Shown here in pieces: positions 1-12,592 of a stretch of 64,000 nucleotides of DNA; positions within the stretch are counted from its first letter, which is position 1, and every line of letters starts with the position of its first letter. The translations under genes were made by a program, and so were the position numbers. The notes beneath the pieces are model-generated. The model worked only from the letters and a program-made list of their open reading frames with translations, was not told the DNA's origin and did not search any database. Source of the DNA: Psococerastis gibbosa (taxonomy: Eukaryota; Arthropoda; Insecta; Psocodea; Psocidae); the NCBI GenBank assembly GCA_963971405.1, contig OZ020485.1:3348001-3412000 (forward strand), given 5' to 3'.

Positions 1-1599
1 CGGCAGGGTACTCGGCTTCCACTGGCAGGTGCAGGGCGCAGAGAGTGCATACTCCGCAGGGTGTAGTAGGCCCTAGGCAGGCCGTAGGTAGGTCGAAATT
101 TGCATGGCTCACTCCATCTCGCCTATCCGAAAACCAGGCGGCTACCGGAGCCTAGTTGGTCAGGCTCCGGGCTGTGGCTCCCCAGCGACCGGCTTTAGGC
201 CCAGACAAGTTTTCCTACCCCATCATGGTGGCTGTTTTCAAGTGCTATGGAGGAAACAATTAATGATTATTTAGTGGTAGCTTGTCTTCCTTTCTTCCCC
301 TGCATATGGCCGAGCAGCTCCAATCTGACCTTCCTGTGACCTTGACGGTCTTTCCGACATCCGACGTGAAGATTAAGTAGCAAATTTTATATTTATTTTT
401 ATTTTGTGTTTTCCTCGAGCCACACCGTAATTACCTTAAATTATCTTAAATTCCACTTCCTCCTGATCAGACGTGGTTTGAGCCGGCAAGCATGCGTCAT
501 CGCGCATGGACGCATTTATCTAGGCTCCTACTTGTTTCGTGTATAATATTTATGCTTATTTTTCTTTTTCAGGGGTTTCTACCGGTTCTACGGCGGTACG
601 TAATTTCATAAATTAATAAAAACGGGGCTTACCACAAAAAATCAACCTCGACGCAACTCATCACCAAGAAAGTCAGAGAATGAGCAAGTTTGAGACTTGC
701 CAGCTCACTTCGTCCTTATCCGGTCATATTAGCCACTTTTAGGCACCTTTTAACTCCCAAGTTGACTTCATGTGGTTACCCTCACCCCCCAAAAAACCCA
801 ATATATTATTTTGACTCGCCCCCAATTGTGTTTAATCGTGGTTAATGCTCGATTTATTCCCCTTTCGACTCATTTCCGTTTCGAGTTTCAAAGTATCCCC
901 GCCACTCACTCCGCGCTGTTTTTTAAATCATTACATGGTGCTTCACCTCTTGATTTGCGTTGAGAGTATACTAATGTTTTCTCTATATACATATCAGCAA
1001 TTGCCCCAAATAATTGGGCAACAAAATAAATTAACAATGGACTCACTACACTAGTCACTGTTGCCCGGGAGTAAGGTATCGAAAATCTGGTCTCACTAAT
1101 CATGCACCTCCTTAAATACACAATTAGAATTGCTAAAAACGGACTATGCTTTAATGTCCAAAAATGTACCCCGTGTGCTAACCCCAGGGACTCCATCCTT
1201 CCCGCATTTTCATTTCCAAAATATGGTAGCCTTAATTTAAATTTTTGTATATTTTTAACCACCATTTGCGGTCTGGGGTTCTCCTGAACTTCACATACAG
1301 GCTCAGAACATACAATCTTCAAAAAGGAGAATAACATTTACTGGAAGAAAACCTATAGATAACTCCATGCAATATGTATAAAACGTTGTAAAATCATATG
1401 TTCAACTACAATATAAGAGTTATCGAGATGAGATGTAAACTGATGTGAGCCCGAGGCAAATGGATATAGAAGCGGAGTTGTGCGCGCATCTCTAGTCAGA
1501 GTAACAACAAAAATGGCGAGTAAACAATAGTAGGCTATTAAACATATTAAGAACTGTGATTATTTTGTAAAAGACGAAGAATACGAGTAGCCTAGCTGT
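1..1599. other. No gene recognised; left edge of window
   Basis: I see no supportable gene here. The first 240 bases are GC-richer than what follows and could be the 3' part of an unrecognised repeat or transcript cut by the window edge. Short open frames between 770 and 1340 overlap each other on both strands and show no recognisable domain. From about 1340 the sequence leads into a LINE 3' fragment. Confidence 0.5.
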
Positions 1600-1800
1600 T
1601 GACGTTGAAGAAATGAAAACTAAAATACTGTGATGAGGAACGAAAAGTATCACCTTTTGCGTGTAATAATCCAAGAGAAGATAGAAAGACGTAGACGGCT
1701 CCCGGCAGAATAACACCTAAGACAGTGGTTTTGCAGGAGCGCGACTCTCCTTTTCATCAGCCTCCAAGGTCAAAATTGCCATGATGATCGCAAATCATCG
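1600..1800 (+). pseudogene. LINE reverse-transcriptase C-terminal tail, copy 1 (family L1)
   Basis: A broken reading frame on the + strand gives MRNEKYHLLRVIIQEKIERR from about 1632, then, after stops and shifts, LRQWFCRSA and SKVKIAMMIANHR. This is the recognisable C-terminus of a non-LTR retrotransposon ORF2 (the GHxxRNEKYxLL...QGKIEGRR type followed by a short tail). Copies at 5490-5765, 13560-13921 and 30380-30525 share the same tail ending. It is 5'-truncated and dead. The exact LINE clade cannot be fixed from so short a tail. Confidence 0.7.
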
Positions 1801-1829
1801 ATAGAAGACGCATCCAAAGAACAAGTCGT

Positions 1830-3110
1830 AAGTACTCGTGGTTTTCGTATAAAAATTTTCCAAAACCAACCAGGGCAGATTTGATCAATTTCACAAGTAG
1901 CAGTACAAAGGCAGTATTAGTTATACGATAAATATTTGTTGTGGAATAAGGTTGCGGAATTCCCCTGTGTGGCAGCCGAATATAAATCTGACAAAGGCGC
2001 CGCTCGCTTCGATTTATCCGCTCAACACAATGGCTTACTTCTCAGTTCTCACGGTAAACTACCCCTCCAACCCCCTCATCCGGCCGGGGGGGGGGAGGCT
2101 TTTCAAAACAAAATAAAAGGCTCCCCATTGTTAGGTCTATAACAAGATATGACCAGTACACTCGGGAACAGGTTCAGACGTAATTATAGTATCACGCAAG
2201 TTACTGCCTCAAAAGTGTCTAGTAGTAGGTAATACCTCAAAGCGCAGCTCCAAGTCCACTCTAATTCTTAATTTACAGTATACAAATGGACGTGGATGAG
2301 AATGGTGAGTTGGAATATATTCATAGAGGAAGCGCGTGGGTGGAAGCCTATCAGATGGTATCAACGAACGTTGTGTCTGGAAAGGGAGAATAAGTGTCGA
2401 GACGAGACCCTGGACACAGAAATGGTTCACTTTTTAAAAAGTCCAAAGAAACGGTGGATTGTGCGCGTGCTTCTGAGCTTCAAATTTTGTATATAGGACG
2501 CGTGAGGACGGGAAAAGAGGGGCAGAAGGCGGCAGGGCAGGCCATGAACTGATAAGAGACAAGGTGAAAATCTGTGAAAGATGTCAGTGCCGACTTGGAA
2601 GAGAAGACTCTTTGTCCAGTGAAATGTCCATATTTTTTATCTGTAGTCTATGGTCTGGAGAGAGATGGTGAGGGAAACCAAAGCTAAACCCCCCCCCCCT
2701 CTCCGAGCTGTAGCACTGCTGAAGAGGAAGAATTTGTATACTTTTTTTTTCTTCCCTTTTTTATCACGCGGACAGACAAACAGACTGATTCAGTGAATGG
2801 TTAATATCGTATATACAAAGAGAACTGCTCTGTTTATGTGATAGGTGATTGTTCTTTTTATGATTTTATGTCCGGATGAATGAACTAGAGGAGCATAAAG
2901 AAAGCGGATACAGTGTATATGAGGGGGGGGGGGGGGATGTATGAATGAGTGGTATATGGCCGGGTGTCACCCGTTGCTGTTGCTAATGGCAATTATGCGT
3001 ACACGCAACCCTCTCCTCATGTATTTTTTTTTCTTTTTTTTTTCCTTCGTGGGGCCTGCTCGTTTGAGTTCCTATAAGCGTCGACCTAGAAGGTCTTTTG
3101 CTTCCACGTT
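1830..3110. other. No gene recognised; homopolymer tracts
   Basis: No supportable gene. The stretch holds G or C runs near 2083-2094, 2690-2700 and 2923-2937, T-rich tracts near 2743 and 3027, and short overlapping open frames without recognisable domains. Confidence 0.5.
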
Positions 3111-3116
3111 TGCCGT

Positions 3117-3734
3117 CTACGCCCATCTTATAACACCAGTCTTTTTGATAAATTCTAGTGTTTTTGTGATGGGATTAGATCGGATGGTTTCCTCTTCAGA
3201 CCTAGGGTGGCCAAGAGTTTGGTATCGAGTTTGTCCCAGCGCTTCACATTCAAAGAGAATGTGTTCAGCTGTTTCTTCTTCAACTTCACACAGTCTGCAT
3301 CTACTGTCGTTTTTCACGCCAACCCTATGCATGTGTTTGTTGAAGTGGCCGTGGCCCGTAAGCGTGCCAACCACCCTTCTAGCTTGCTCTCTACTTAAAG
3401 AGAGAAGCTGATCGGTGAGCTTTTTACTAGGACCCGGAATAACCTTCTTAGCAAATCTGCTTTCCGGGACTTTCTTCCATTCCTCTGCAGTTTTTCTCTG
3501 CACCCATTTTTGTACAGAAGTACGGGCCTGGCAATAAGCCATCCCGTACTTAGGTTCTGCACCAATGAATGGCGTTTCTGCACCTTTTCGAGCCAGCTCG
3601 TCGGCTCTTTCATTCCCATCAAAGTTCGAGTGCGCCGGGACCCAAATCAGCGAGACTGAGTTTTCCCGACACACCTTTATTAGGAGGTTGATGCAGTGCC
3701 ACACCATTTTTGATGTGATCTTTATAGCCTCCAC
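3117..3734 (-). pseudogene. 5'-truncated LINE ORF2: RNase H domain and C-terminal zinc-knuckle-like region (R1/Jockey-like)
   Basis: An open frame of 205 codons on the minus strand begins inside an RNase H domain and runs to the end of the retrotransposon protein. Visible are SLIWVPAHSNFDGNERADEL near residues 28-47, where WVPxHSxxxGNExAD is the signature of the last RNase H acidic residue, and CRLCEVEEETAEHILFEC near residues 146-163, a CxxC...HxxxxC zinc-finger-like motif typical of R1, Jockey and related non-LTR elements. The reverse transcriptase, endonuclease and first part of RNase H are missing: going upstream, stops appear by about 3750. It is a 5'-truncated insertion, still open but not a host gene. 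Antisense open frames over the same bases are shadows. Confidence 0.85.
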
Positions 3735-4137
3735 AGCCTTAATCGCTCATGTTAATAATCCTCATGTTACCCATGCCTCAACACAGTAACTTATTCTTGT
3801 GTTGACCGAAACCACGGCGGAGTAAGACCCATAATTGAATAGAAATGAAAAGAAGATGGTTTCAAATTCAAAATGAAGCGCATGTCTTCTATATCCTATG
3901 GCTATTCATTGCTATAGTCTTTTTTTTGTGAGGGAATTAATTAAAACATACTTTTACAGAAGTGGCATCTTTCATTTGTCTTGAACCTAGTTTAGAGTAA
4001 TTATAGATTAATGCAAGTAATACTCGTATATAATCGGTATAATCAATATAACTAATCGTGTAACAAGACTGTTTGAGGGGGGGGGGGGGCGGTGGTAAAT
4101 AAATGGATCCAAACATTGACTAAAGAAACATATAAAA

Positions 4138-4378
4138 AAAGCCGGCCGCCTTACCAAGTTGAATCCAGCGGACTAGAGCAGGTTCAAAGATGCAGATAAC
4201 TTGGTAGTGTGCACAGTGCCGGTAGGGAAAGATGGTAGGACTTGTCCTGGTCACCTCCGAACTAATCGTGTGACTTGACTGTTTCCCAAGTGGTTCGGAA
4301 TCCACTATAATCAGGAGATCCACTGTCCTATGGGCCCACACCGTGGCTTGGGACTGTGTCCAACCATACTACTACTAC
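4138..4378 (+). repeat. Retroposon family D, copy 1
   Basis: About 240 bases beginning GCCGGCCGCCTTACCAAGTT and ending in a (CTA)n-like tail (CATACTACTACTAC). It is strongly similar, in opposite orientation, to 49438-49681, where a 13-base target duplication defines the unit ends. A more diverged relative lies at 57640-57945. No coding potential is evident. The strand is assigned by placing the (CTA)n tail at the 3' end. Confidence 0.75.
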
Positions 4379-4379
4379 A

Positions 4380-5240
4380 ACATAGCATAGGTCTGTGTAT
4401 AATTATAGGGGTTTTATTTCTATATGCTTACAAGCGCCATCTTCAAATATACATGTGTTTTTATTATTATTTATTTTAAATGTGCCTACAAGCTTGGGCT
4501 TGCGTATACGCCTACCAAGTTGTTTGTGATGTGTTGGAGCGAAATGGGCAATGTGGTTGCCCAGGGACCGTCTTAAGGTCCACCCCTGTTTCCCGGTGTT
4601 GGTTTCCTCACTCCTGTTGTTGATTCACCAAGCAACAGGACTGTATCCCCCCTTCTTCAGCGTTCGTCACAGTGACCCTTAGCCCCCCAGCTATTAGTCA
4701 ACTCAGTGCAGAGCTCAGCAATGCTGATTAATGATGGAATGGTGTCGACAGACTTTACAATCGATATTTTGCGGGGCTTAGATAAAGATGTCAGCGGCCC
4801 TTGATGGATGGCTCGTCGCCAGCTTACAAACTTGCTGCAACTCCGCGACACATCCTTGCTTTGTCGCATTTATATTTTTACTTAGGTTTCCTTTTGTTCC
4901 TCACACCTATTGTGTGAGTCTACAGCTTTATAAATTCCCCCTGCTCCTATTGTTGAATGTCAACATGCCTTTCAGCTTTTGGATGAATAGGGTATGCGGT
5001 TTCTGGTTTTGCAGGGAGCCTATATATTTCGTTTTACCCAATGACGTCATATTGTAGTTAAATCAGGTGATTTTATTTTGTAAATAGGAATTATTATAGT
5101 TCTAATTCTATTTCTTAAATTCATATATTACTGTTAAACATTATATCACATCTCACATCTGACGTCAGCTGTGTAAAATTGTTAAGAAGAGTATTTGCTT
5201 TTCATTGCATTTGTATTTTCCCTTTCGTTTTTTTTTTTTT
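4380..5240. other. No gene recognised
   Basis: No supportable gene. A minus-strand open frame at 4657-4869 is somewhat GC-richer than its surroundings and could be a retroelement or gene remnant, but I recognise no domain in it. Confidence 0.4.
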
Positions 5241-5410
5241 TCAAAGGTTAATCGCACACAAACTATTTAATGAAAATATCCGATTGACCTCTTCAGTCGC
5301 CTCTGTAGGTTAGTGCCCGGGTGGAGTTACGACACGTCTCCGATCGCATGGCGTGTAGACTCCCACAAGTGCAAGCACGTTGCCACCTGGCCATCGCAGT
5401 CGAGTAGAGG
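5241..5410 (-). repeat. SINE-like family B, copy 1
   Basis: Minus-strand copy of the B repeat. Its consensus reads CGATGGCCAGGTGGTA (resembling a pol III A box), then CTCTACACACC, GGAGACGTGTCGTAACTCGA, GTCAATCGGATACATTCATT and AAATTGTTTGTACGCGATTA, ending in an A- or T-rich tail. Other copies: 14912, 24073, 27196, 29214, 46086, 47207/47612, 52613 and 58330. Confidence 0.8.
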
Positions 5411-5489
5411 TGGGCGTCAATCGTTATCGAAATTCGTCAAGTTGCCAGTGAGTAAATCCTTCCTGAAGAGATCGTGTCCCTAATGCTGG

Positions 5490-5765
5490 GGTCCTGAGGC
5501 GAATGGCATGGAAAAGCCGAGTTGCTGCTGACGGTGAATAAACGGAAACATACTTCGACCATGTAATGAGGAACGAAAAGTAACGTCTTCTGCATTTGAT
5601 AATCCAAGGGAAGGTAGAAGAAGAAGCAGAAGAAAAAAATCCTATTAACCTCCTGAAAAACCAGATGCAGTCGCTTGGCTACAGCGCGACTTCCTTTTTC
5701 CGGGCGGCAGCCTCCTAGGTCCGAATTCCCATGTTGATTGCCAATCTTCGGTAGATGAGGCATTT
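5490..5765 (+). pseudogene. LINE reverse-transcriptase C-terminal tail, copy 2 (family L1)
   Basis: The + strand translation gives VLRRMAWKSRVAADGE, TETYFDHVMRNEK, LLHLIIQGKVEEEAEEK and VRIPMLIANLR, separated by stops and frame shifts. The order matches a non-LTR retrotransposon ORF2 C-terminus and the copies at 1600 and 13560. It is degenerate and 5'-truncated. The minus-strand open frames here are shadows. Confidence 0.75.
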
Positions 5766-5769
5766 AAAG

Positions 5770-7000
5770 AAAAAGAACCTTTTCTTCTATAGCGAGTACC
5801 AGCCAAGCCCAGTCTTTTAACCAATCCTAAACAAACTACGCTCCGCAGATTCCGGTTTAAGCTTAGTCCACTATAATAATGCAAATACCAATCTTACAAA
5901 TCATGCTGGCAAATTTTTAGAAAGTCTGTGGTACATTTCTGATTTTACTCGATGACATCATAAAATCGTTGTCGCACATCAACTCATTGAGAGCCTGAAA
6001 ACTGACATAATAGGGGATCCTCTCTTTTCACCACTGCGCCACTTGAGGTGTTGTGGTCAGCAACATGCCCGATACCAGGTAGACTGTTCTGCAACAAAAT
6101 CATGTTTATTCTGCATACTGATAACAACTCCTTTACATCTATACGCCTCAGAGTGTCAAAAAAGGTTTACCATAGAAACAATTTGTTGAAAACGTGTACA
6201 ATGAAAAGGTTGAAAAGATGGCCCCAAACAAGCTGCAGAAAATGCAAAAACGGGCGTCGCTGTTTTATTGAAATGGCGGAAGAAACAAATATTGAAGAGG
6301 TAATTGCCCCAGGGGGTAAAGGGGGTATTTCCCCCCACCTGTTGGACTACACAAGTCAGCAGGTAGCCGGGAGCAGTGAATAAATCAACCGCCCTTTTTA
6401 ATCTTTTGAAAAAAGTGGGATAGAGCTCAGTAAAATAAATAGATGTTTTATATGCTGTTGGAGGTTCGTTTATTTCCATGGATGCTTTCCTGCTGTAAAG
6501 CCTGTAGGTGTAGCCTACTTTAAGTAGACTTATTCAAAGACATATATATACCTATTTGTCCAAAAGTGCTACATATTTTTTTGTTTGTGTACTGATTATA
6601 TTTATTTATTTATTTATTAAATACAGTAAAAAATAACAAATAAACATAATACAGCGAAGTTTGGGGCATAAGGCTCTCTTTTACACTCAACTGCGATGAC
6701 AAGCGTACAGTATGCACGTGCCACGTACAAATGAATTCCGAACATAGACATAAAAAGTATGGCACAGGTCAGATCTGCATGTAGCCGTTGTGCTCTAGTA
6801 GACATTTTTTTAACTCGACCTGAAGGATGGAACAGCTCGAGATTCCCTGATCAGTCATTTACTAATATTACTTCCAGGAATTGAGCCGCCAGCAGCTAGA
6901 AAACTGTGTCTTCGTCTAAAGCACGAGACATTTTCTCGGAACTCTTTGACGTATACGTTCAAAATCGCATTAAAATGTCATTTTTTAAAATTCGGCAACC
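5770..7000. other. No gene recognised; possible decayed SINE tail near 6597-6700
   Basis: No supportable gene. A (TTTA)n run at about 6600 followed by AAGGCTCTCTTTTACACTCA resembles the 3' end of SINE family A on the minus strand, but the rest of the element is not recognisable. Confidence 0.35.
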
Positions 7001-7002
7001 CT

Positions 7003-7400
7003 CATTCTGGACAGGATTTTTGCAGGCAACCCTACATCATCGTATTCGCAAAAAAATCAGCTCTTATTTCTATATTTAATTTATCCATTAAACAAGTAGG
7101 TGAAGATACCTATATTTTTAGTACCTTTTTTAAACCCTGGCAACCCTATGTATGGCCATGAAAAATATAGGCAACCCTACGTTTTCATACTCTATGGGCT
7201 TAGTACCTACTAATGGCTAGTGTAAAATTTTTTCGTTAAACACATCGGTGCAAATTCAACAAAGAATTTTTTTTTGAATTTTGAATTAATGATAGCCTGG
7301 CCAGGATTTTTTCAGGCAACCCATTATTTTTATAATTCTTAGCTTACTAAATTCCTTATAAAACAATTTTCATCCATTAAACAGATCGGTGAAGGTCGAT
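7003..7400. repeat. Degenerate direct repeat with CAGGCAACCC motif
   Basis: The segment TGGACAGGATTTTTGCAGGC near 7008 recurs as TGGCCAGGATTTTTTCAGGC near 7300. Both are followed by AACCC and then, after an AT-rich stretch, by ATCCATTAAACA and GGTGAAG. Further CAACCC motifs lie at about 7140 and 7170. It looks like two diverged units about 290 bases apart. Confidence 0.5.
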
Positions 7401-9830
7401 CTTACTTCGGATCTTAGACCATAACTGAATCCTACTTCTTAACTTATTTTTAAATGTCGTTACGTCTACTAAATTACCCCTCTCAATATTGTTACTATAT
7501 ATATATTTTTTTCAGAAGCAATCAAAATCTGTTGCCCCTCTCTTCCAAACATTGGCATCACAAAAACCGTAGGTGACCTATGAGGCAGAGAGTTCTTTGA
7601 AAGAAAACACTACATCGTGTTCTCTTTGCGTGTTAAATGTCATCTAGTGAACGTGAGAACAGCTAATCAATTCGAAATGCTCCACCTCCTCCATTTGATC
7701 GTGGAACAGTAAAATCCTGGCTAATGTGCCATGGTCGATCGAAAAGTGAACTTACATCACAGCAACCTTAACTTGCTCTGAGCCTCTTAGAGACTCAATA
7801 GACGAAGAGTACTTAGTGCCACTGAAGATGGCGACCGCAGTTGAAGTTGCAGGCTACGCTACCCATTTTCAGGTATCCGTAACTTGCAAATATCCGTAGG
7901 AATCCTAGGCCCAGTAAAACACTATATAACACTAAAAGAGGGCAGACCGAAAAACCACAACTCACAATAATTAATAGTAAAATTATAGTAGCCTATAATA
8001 GGCTTAATAATAGTAGGGGAGCCCAAGTGGGGATTTGGGGATTTACTCGAGCGCGTCGGATTATGTTATGGTAAGTTAATTACATGCTAAAAAGTGTATA
8101 TTTCACTAATTTGACCATTTAAGAGTGACCTAAAGAAACGGGACGGCTACAAATTGTGCAACTGCGTGATGCCTATATACTGTATGTATTTCTCACTGCA
8201 TCTCCACTTTGATTTCTGTTGCTATGACGCCATGATATATATTTTTTACAGCGTATTTCCAATGTTCTGACTAATTTTGTTATTTATATTTAATATTTAA
8301 TATATTTTGAATAAAAGTTATGTGAATTAAAGCTTATAAATATTTACTATTTAATATTATATTATGTTTAATATTTCTTGACCTTTCAATTAATTAAGTT
8401 TAGTAGTTTTAAAAATAGAAACAAATATTTTTTCTTGTCGGAATGGGCAGATCCCTTCAGATAATTGTCAGATTATTAGACAGCACATCTAGGACATAAA
8501 GATGAACCATATCGGCCGATATCAGTATCTGACTCGCTCGAGTATGTCCTCGCAACAGTTTTTTTTTACATTTTTGAAAATCTATAGCCGCTTCCTCCAC
8601 CGATGAAGAGGAGGCATACATTACACAATTTTTTTTCGTTTTATCATCTAAGCTTTGCAACCCAAATAGGTCTTTATGACGCTCGAGTAAATCCCAATTT
8701 AGCATCCCCTATACTACTTTATAAACATAGAGTGTGCACTTACAGTATATGTTGTTATGTCAATAATCTTGTGAAATACCGAATTATTATTATTATTATT
8801 ATTATTATTACTGATAAATTGTTTACATGATGGCGATTAATTCTTTTTATTTATTTTTATTTTATTTTATTTACACTTGTAATAATGTAGTTCGTGCTCC
8901 CTATAATAACTGTTTGTAGTCTTTTGGCGAATCCTGCCACAAGCCTCCCTTATGGGGCTTGCATGCAGTATTCCGGTAAAAACGATTATTTTCTTTAATA
9001 TTGTATTGTATTCTTTCTATTAAATGCTCCCAGTGCTGGGGGTACCGGCTGGGAAAAAAGAAAAAGAAAAAAGAAAAAAAAAAAGAAAAAACTTATAAAC
9101 CAAAGAGTGGGAATCACGACTGTATGAAGTATGAACCTATTGGAGTCGAAATCGCAACAAAACTAAAGTGCGGGGTGCAAATATTAGGGGAGGTCCAGCT
9201 ATGTTTACCTTGTGTAATGCAGGACATTCACTGAAACACACGAGTCTCAAGCTGAGTTTTTTGCCTATTCAAATAGTCTACGTACGGCATCCAGCAGTTA
9301 AAATTTGTCGCATACAGAGAGATATAAAGTAATGCAGATGTGCTGGGGTGGAGAGACAAGTGTTGTTCACGAGACAGCCACAGGTAAAAATAACTCCCGC
9401 CAACGCCCCCCACCCCCTTGCATTGTTACCCTCTTATTCGTGCAGCCTTCTTACATCTCGCCCGAATTGCTTACAATTCGCAACAGAGACAGAGTTGAAA
9501 CAAAACACCTAAAGCATGGTCATAACTTCTCCTTACAACAATGAGGAATGTAAGGATGTAGTAGTGGTTTACATGGGTGTCACTGCATGAAATTGGGCAA
9601 GTTATGACCTTAATAATAGGTAGTTGGAGGAGAAAAACCTTGTTGGTGTACAAAATCAACATTCGAAGAAATTGTTTTGCAGCATTAACCTGCAGCAATC
9701 TTCTTTAAGTTAGCAGTCTCAAAGCTAATTTGAAATTTGGAGAGCTATATTTATGAAGGAAATGATACAATATGCGTATATGATTATATTGTTCTGCGTT
9801 AGCTTATACTGGCTAGCAATGAGCATACGT
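7401..9830. other. No gene recognised; simple repeats
   Basis: No supportable gene. Contains an (ATT)n microsatellite at about 8784-8810, T/A-rich (TTTTA)n sequence at 8840-8875 and an A/G-rich tract at 9053-9092. An 82-codon minus-strand frame at 8457-8705 has no recognisable domain. Confidence 0.5.
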
Positions 9831-9831
9831 A

Positions 9832-10355
9832 AAGCGTATTTCTTTTGCCTACGATTGTAAAATTTTTACTAGAAAATGCTACAATTGTCATTTCATTGGA
9901 CCAAAATGGGCGGAGCTTGTAAATTTTTTCCCCCGTTTTTCCCCTCTTTCGAGTTTACGATTGTAAAATATTTTATCAGCCTCGGGGAGGTTAGTAAAAA
10001 ATTTACTTTTGTAATATTTGTTTTTGTTGACCATTGAATTCAACAAGTTGAGGTTATGTTTTGCGATTTGTGGTGTGCACCGTGTGTAGATGTCGTATTT
10101 TTATTGTTGTTTTTACTGAGTTAATCTGATTTAATCAAATAAAAGAATGGAGGAAGAGAAAACTTAGAACTGAAAAAAAAATTTATAGCTTGGCGGTTGA
10201 ATATAAAACAAATAACAAAACCATATTGTCTTCTGCTTCAGATTTTACTTTACTCATTTCATTGCACAAAATGTGAGTAAATTGAAAATAACGAGCTCTG
10301 ATTGGTCACAAATATTTACTCACCTTTTACGATCGTAGGCAAAAGAAATACGCCT
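9832..10355. mobile_element. Non-autonomous DNA transposon (MITE) with about 25-base terminal inverted repeats
   Basis: The left end GCGTATTTCTTTTGCCTACG at 9834 is repeated inverted at the right end (ending AAAAGAAATACGCC at 10354), followed inward on both sides by ATYGTAAAA. The body is about 520 bases with no transposase. The flanks allow a TA target duplication, but the exact ends are ambiguous. Confidence 0.7.
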
Positions 10356-11282
10356 GTAGTCTTACAACACATTACATGTACTTTCGTAAAACATTAAGAG
10401 GATTTGCTACGTAGAAAATTGGCTCCACAAAATCCACTGTTTTTCTGGATTTCCTCTGCCCACCACCTTACTAGGCTACTATATAAATGATTAAATTATT
10501 TATTAGATGCATACAGGTATGGACAAAAGGTGGCTGGTTATGTACATATTTTGTACGATAGATCCAATCCCGTTGATTCGCACCCCCTCCCTCCTCTGCC
10601 TACGACCCTAAAATTATAAAATTCTGTATGAGATGCATAGGTATGGATGGACAACAGGTGGCTGGTTATGTAGCCTACATGTATGCAGTGTGTGAGGGCC
10701 ACTTGAATCACTTCATATCCACTTGACTTGATCTCGCCTATAATCCCCATGCCGTTTATTTTAAGTGAAATCTGAGAGCGCCACTTAGGAATATTATAGG
10801 AAATTATTCTAGCATTAAATTTCCCTTACTTTTGTCAGCCGGCCTAGCAAAGGGTCGCTTAACCAATTTTCAGCTTTGTTTTAGATTATTTTATATTGAC
10901 GTAGCCTAGTACCACACTTTGTAAACAAAGGCTAATTTCCGATTGTTTGTGCAAGTTAGAGCCAGTTATTGTGTATTTGAATTAACCGCGAAAATGGAAA
11001 TGTTGGCATCGTATACCCAAGGAGAGAAACAATATGGCGGAAAAAACAAAATATACGTCTTCTTCTACCTAGCATTTTTAAATGCAACATAACAGGAAAA
11101 AAACCTATTCTTTCTGTATCTGTTTTCACTAATTATCATAAGGAAATAAGAAAACATAAAAGCAGGGAAAAAGTATTTTTCTCTTATGTTTCAAAGTTTT
11201 TTTCTTTTTTCCCCTTTTTGGGGTTTTGAATTGTTTTTATGTTAAAATGGTTTTTTCCCCTCTTTTTATATAAAACTTTACA

Positions 11283-11495
11283 TAATTAAATTTAGGTTTG
11301 GAATAAAAAAACTTTCTTAAGTTTAAGTTAGGTTTGGAATAAAAAAACTTTCTTAAGTTTAAGTTAGGTTTGGAATAAAAAAACTTTCTTAAGTTTAAGT
11401 TAGGTTTGGAATAAAAAAACTTTCTTAAGTTTAAGTTAGGTTTGGAATTAAAAAACTTTCTTAAGTTTAAGTTAGGTTTGGAATTAAAAAACTTT
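11283..11495. repeat. 36-base tandem repeat, about 5.5 copies
   Basis: The unit TAGGTTTGGAATAAAAAAAC + TTTCTTAAGTTTAAGT repeats head to tail with very few differences; the last two units read GGAATTAAAAAAC. The near-identity of the units indicates recent expansion or homogenisation. Confidence 0.9.
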
Positions 11496-11499
11496 TTTA

Positions 11500-12484
11500 T
11501 TAATTGACTATTAGCCTACTTTATACTGCATATTCCCTTTAGCCCTGTCATATTGATTCCGTACAGTATGATTATTCTAAACCTAATATATAGGCTACTG
11601 AGGTTTTTTTAACTGGCTTTTTGTGACAACCAACAGTACCATCAGGGTTAATGTTGGACCAGCCAATCATTCATTCATCCATTCATTCATAGTTTCAGCC
11701 CTGTATCCTCTAGGAACCGACCTTGTATATCAGGTAGATCGGTCGCAATGAACATGTCAGCACTCGGAAACCTGCCCAAACCATTATTGGTGGAGACAAC
11801 CTCCCTCAGCAACTCAACATTTACTATATGTTCAATAATTAATTAAGCCAATTACACTTATTAAGCCTAAATGAACTGCAATTGTTACTTTAAACTTCTT
11901 CCATTAATAAATTATTGCAATTAGAAAATATATTTCGTTGAACATGACCTATCACGCCATAAATTATAAGAACAATCTTCTCGCAGAATTTTTATTATGG
12001 GGTAAGATTGAAAAATATCTATCTTGGGATTATTTAAAAATTAAGTTTGCAATTAATAATTTCTTCTGGAGAGATTAAATAAATCACCCCCCCCCCCCTC
12101 CCCCCCGCCTTCTCAGCACTTTTTATCATTAATTTTACAGCTACTAAGTCAATTCCTAATTTATTTTAGGCTAATATGGGTTATTAGCTTTCCATCGTTT
12201 CGACCAATTAGATTGCAGCCCTGCAAACGGGAAACATTGTTTATTATAGATTGTATACACCAGTAAGCATGTCTGAGCCTGTTCATTGTTGTATGTAGCT
12301 GATGAAGGTTGACATTAAAGACCTGCAAAACGACCAGCTTTCCATTCATTCACTGAGAAATACTAGTACCAACTGGACTAAACAATTCGCAGAGCGCATT
12401 GTTTGTTTTGTTTTTCGTTTTGAATGTTATAAATTAATTAAATCTGAATAATTAGCTAGGACGTGAGTAGGTTCACCGGATTCC
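11500..12484. other. No gene recognised
   Basis: AT-rich sequence with a short (ATTC)n run near 11668 and a C run near 12088. No supportable gene or repeat family. Confidence 0.5.
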
Positions 12485-12592
12485 TAAATAAATAAAAATT
12501 GACTTTTTGTTCAATTACTAAGCCAACCAAGCGGAGTTAAGGCTATAAAGCCCTCCCTTATACTCAACTAGGAAAGCCCGGGACCGCCTGCT
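12485..12592 (-). repeat. SINE family A, copy 1 (5'-truncated)
   Basis: Minus-strand 3' half of SINE A: a TAAATAAATAAA tail, then CTAAGCCAACCAAGCGGAGT, AAAGCCCTCCCTTATACTCA and GGGACCGCCTGC. The tRNA-like head is missing. Confidence 0.8.

Noticed and set aside
3565-3789. Plus-strand frames over 2941-3789 as genes
   Set aside because: Antisense shadows of the LINE RNase H frame on the minus strand.
4657-4869. Minus-strand 70-codon frame as a host gene
   Set aside because: Slightly raised GC, but no recognisable motif and no flanking gene signals.
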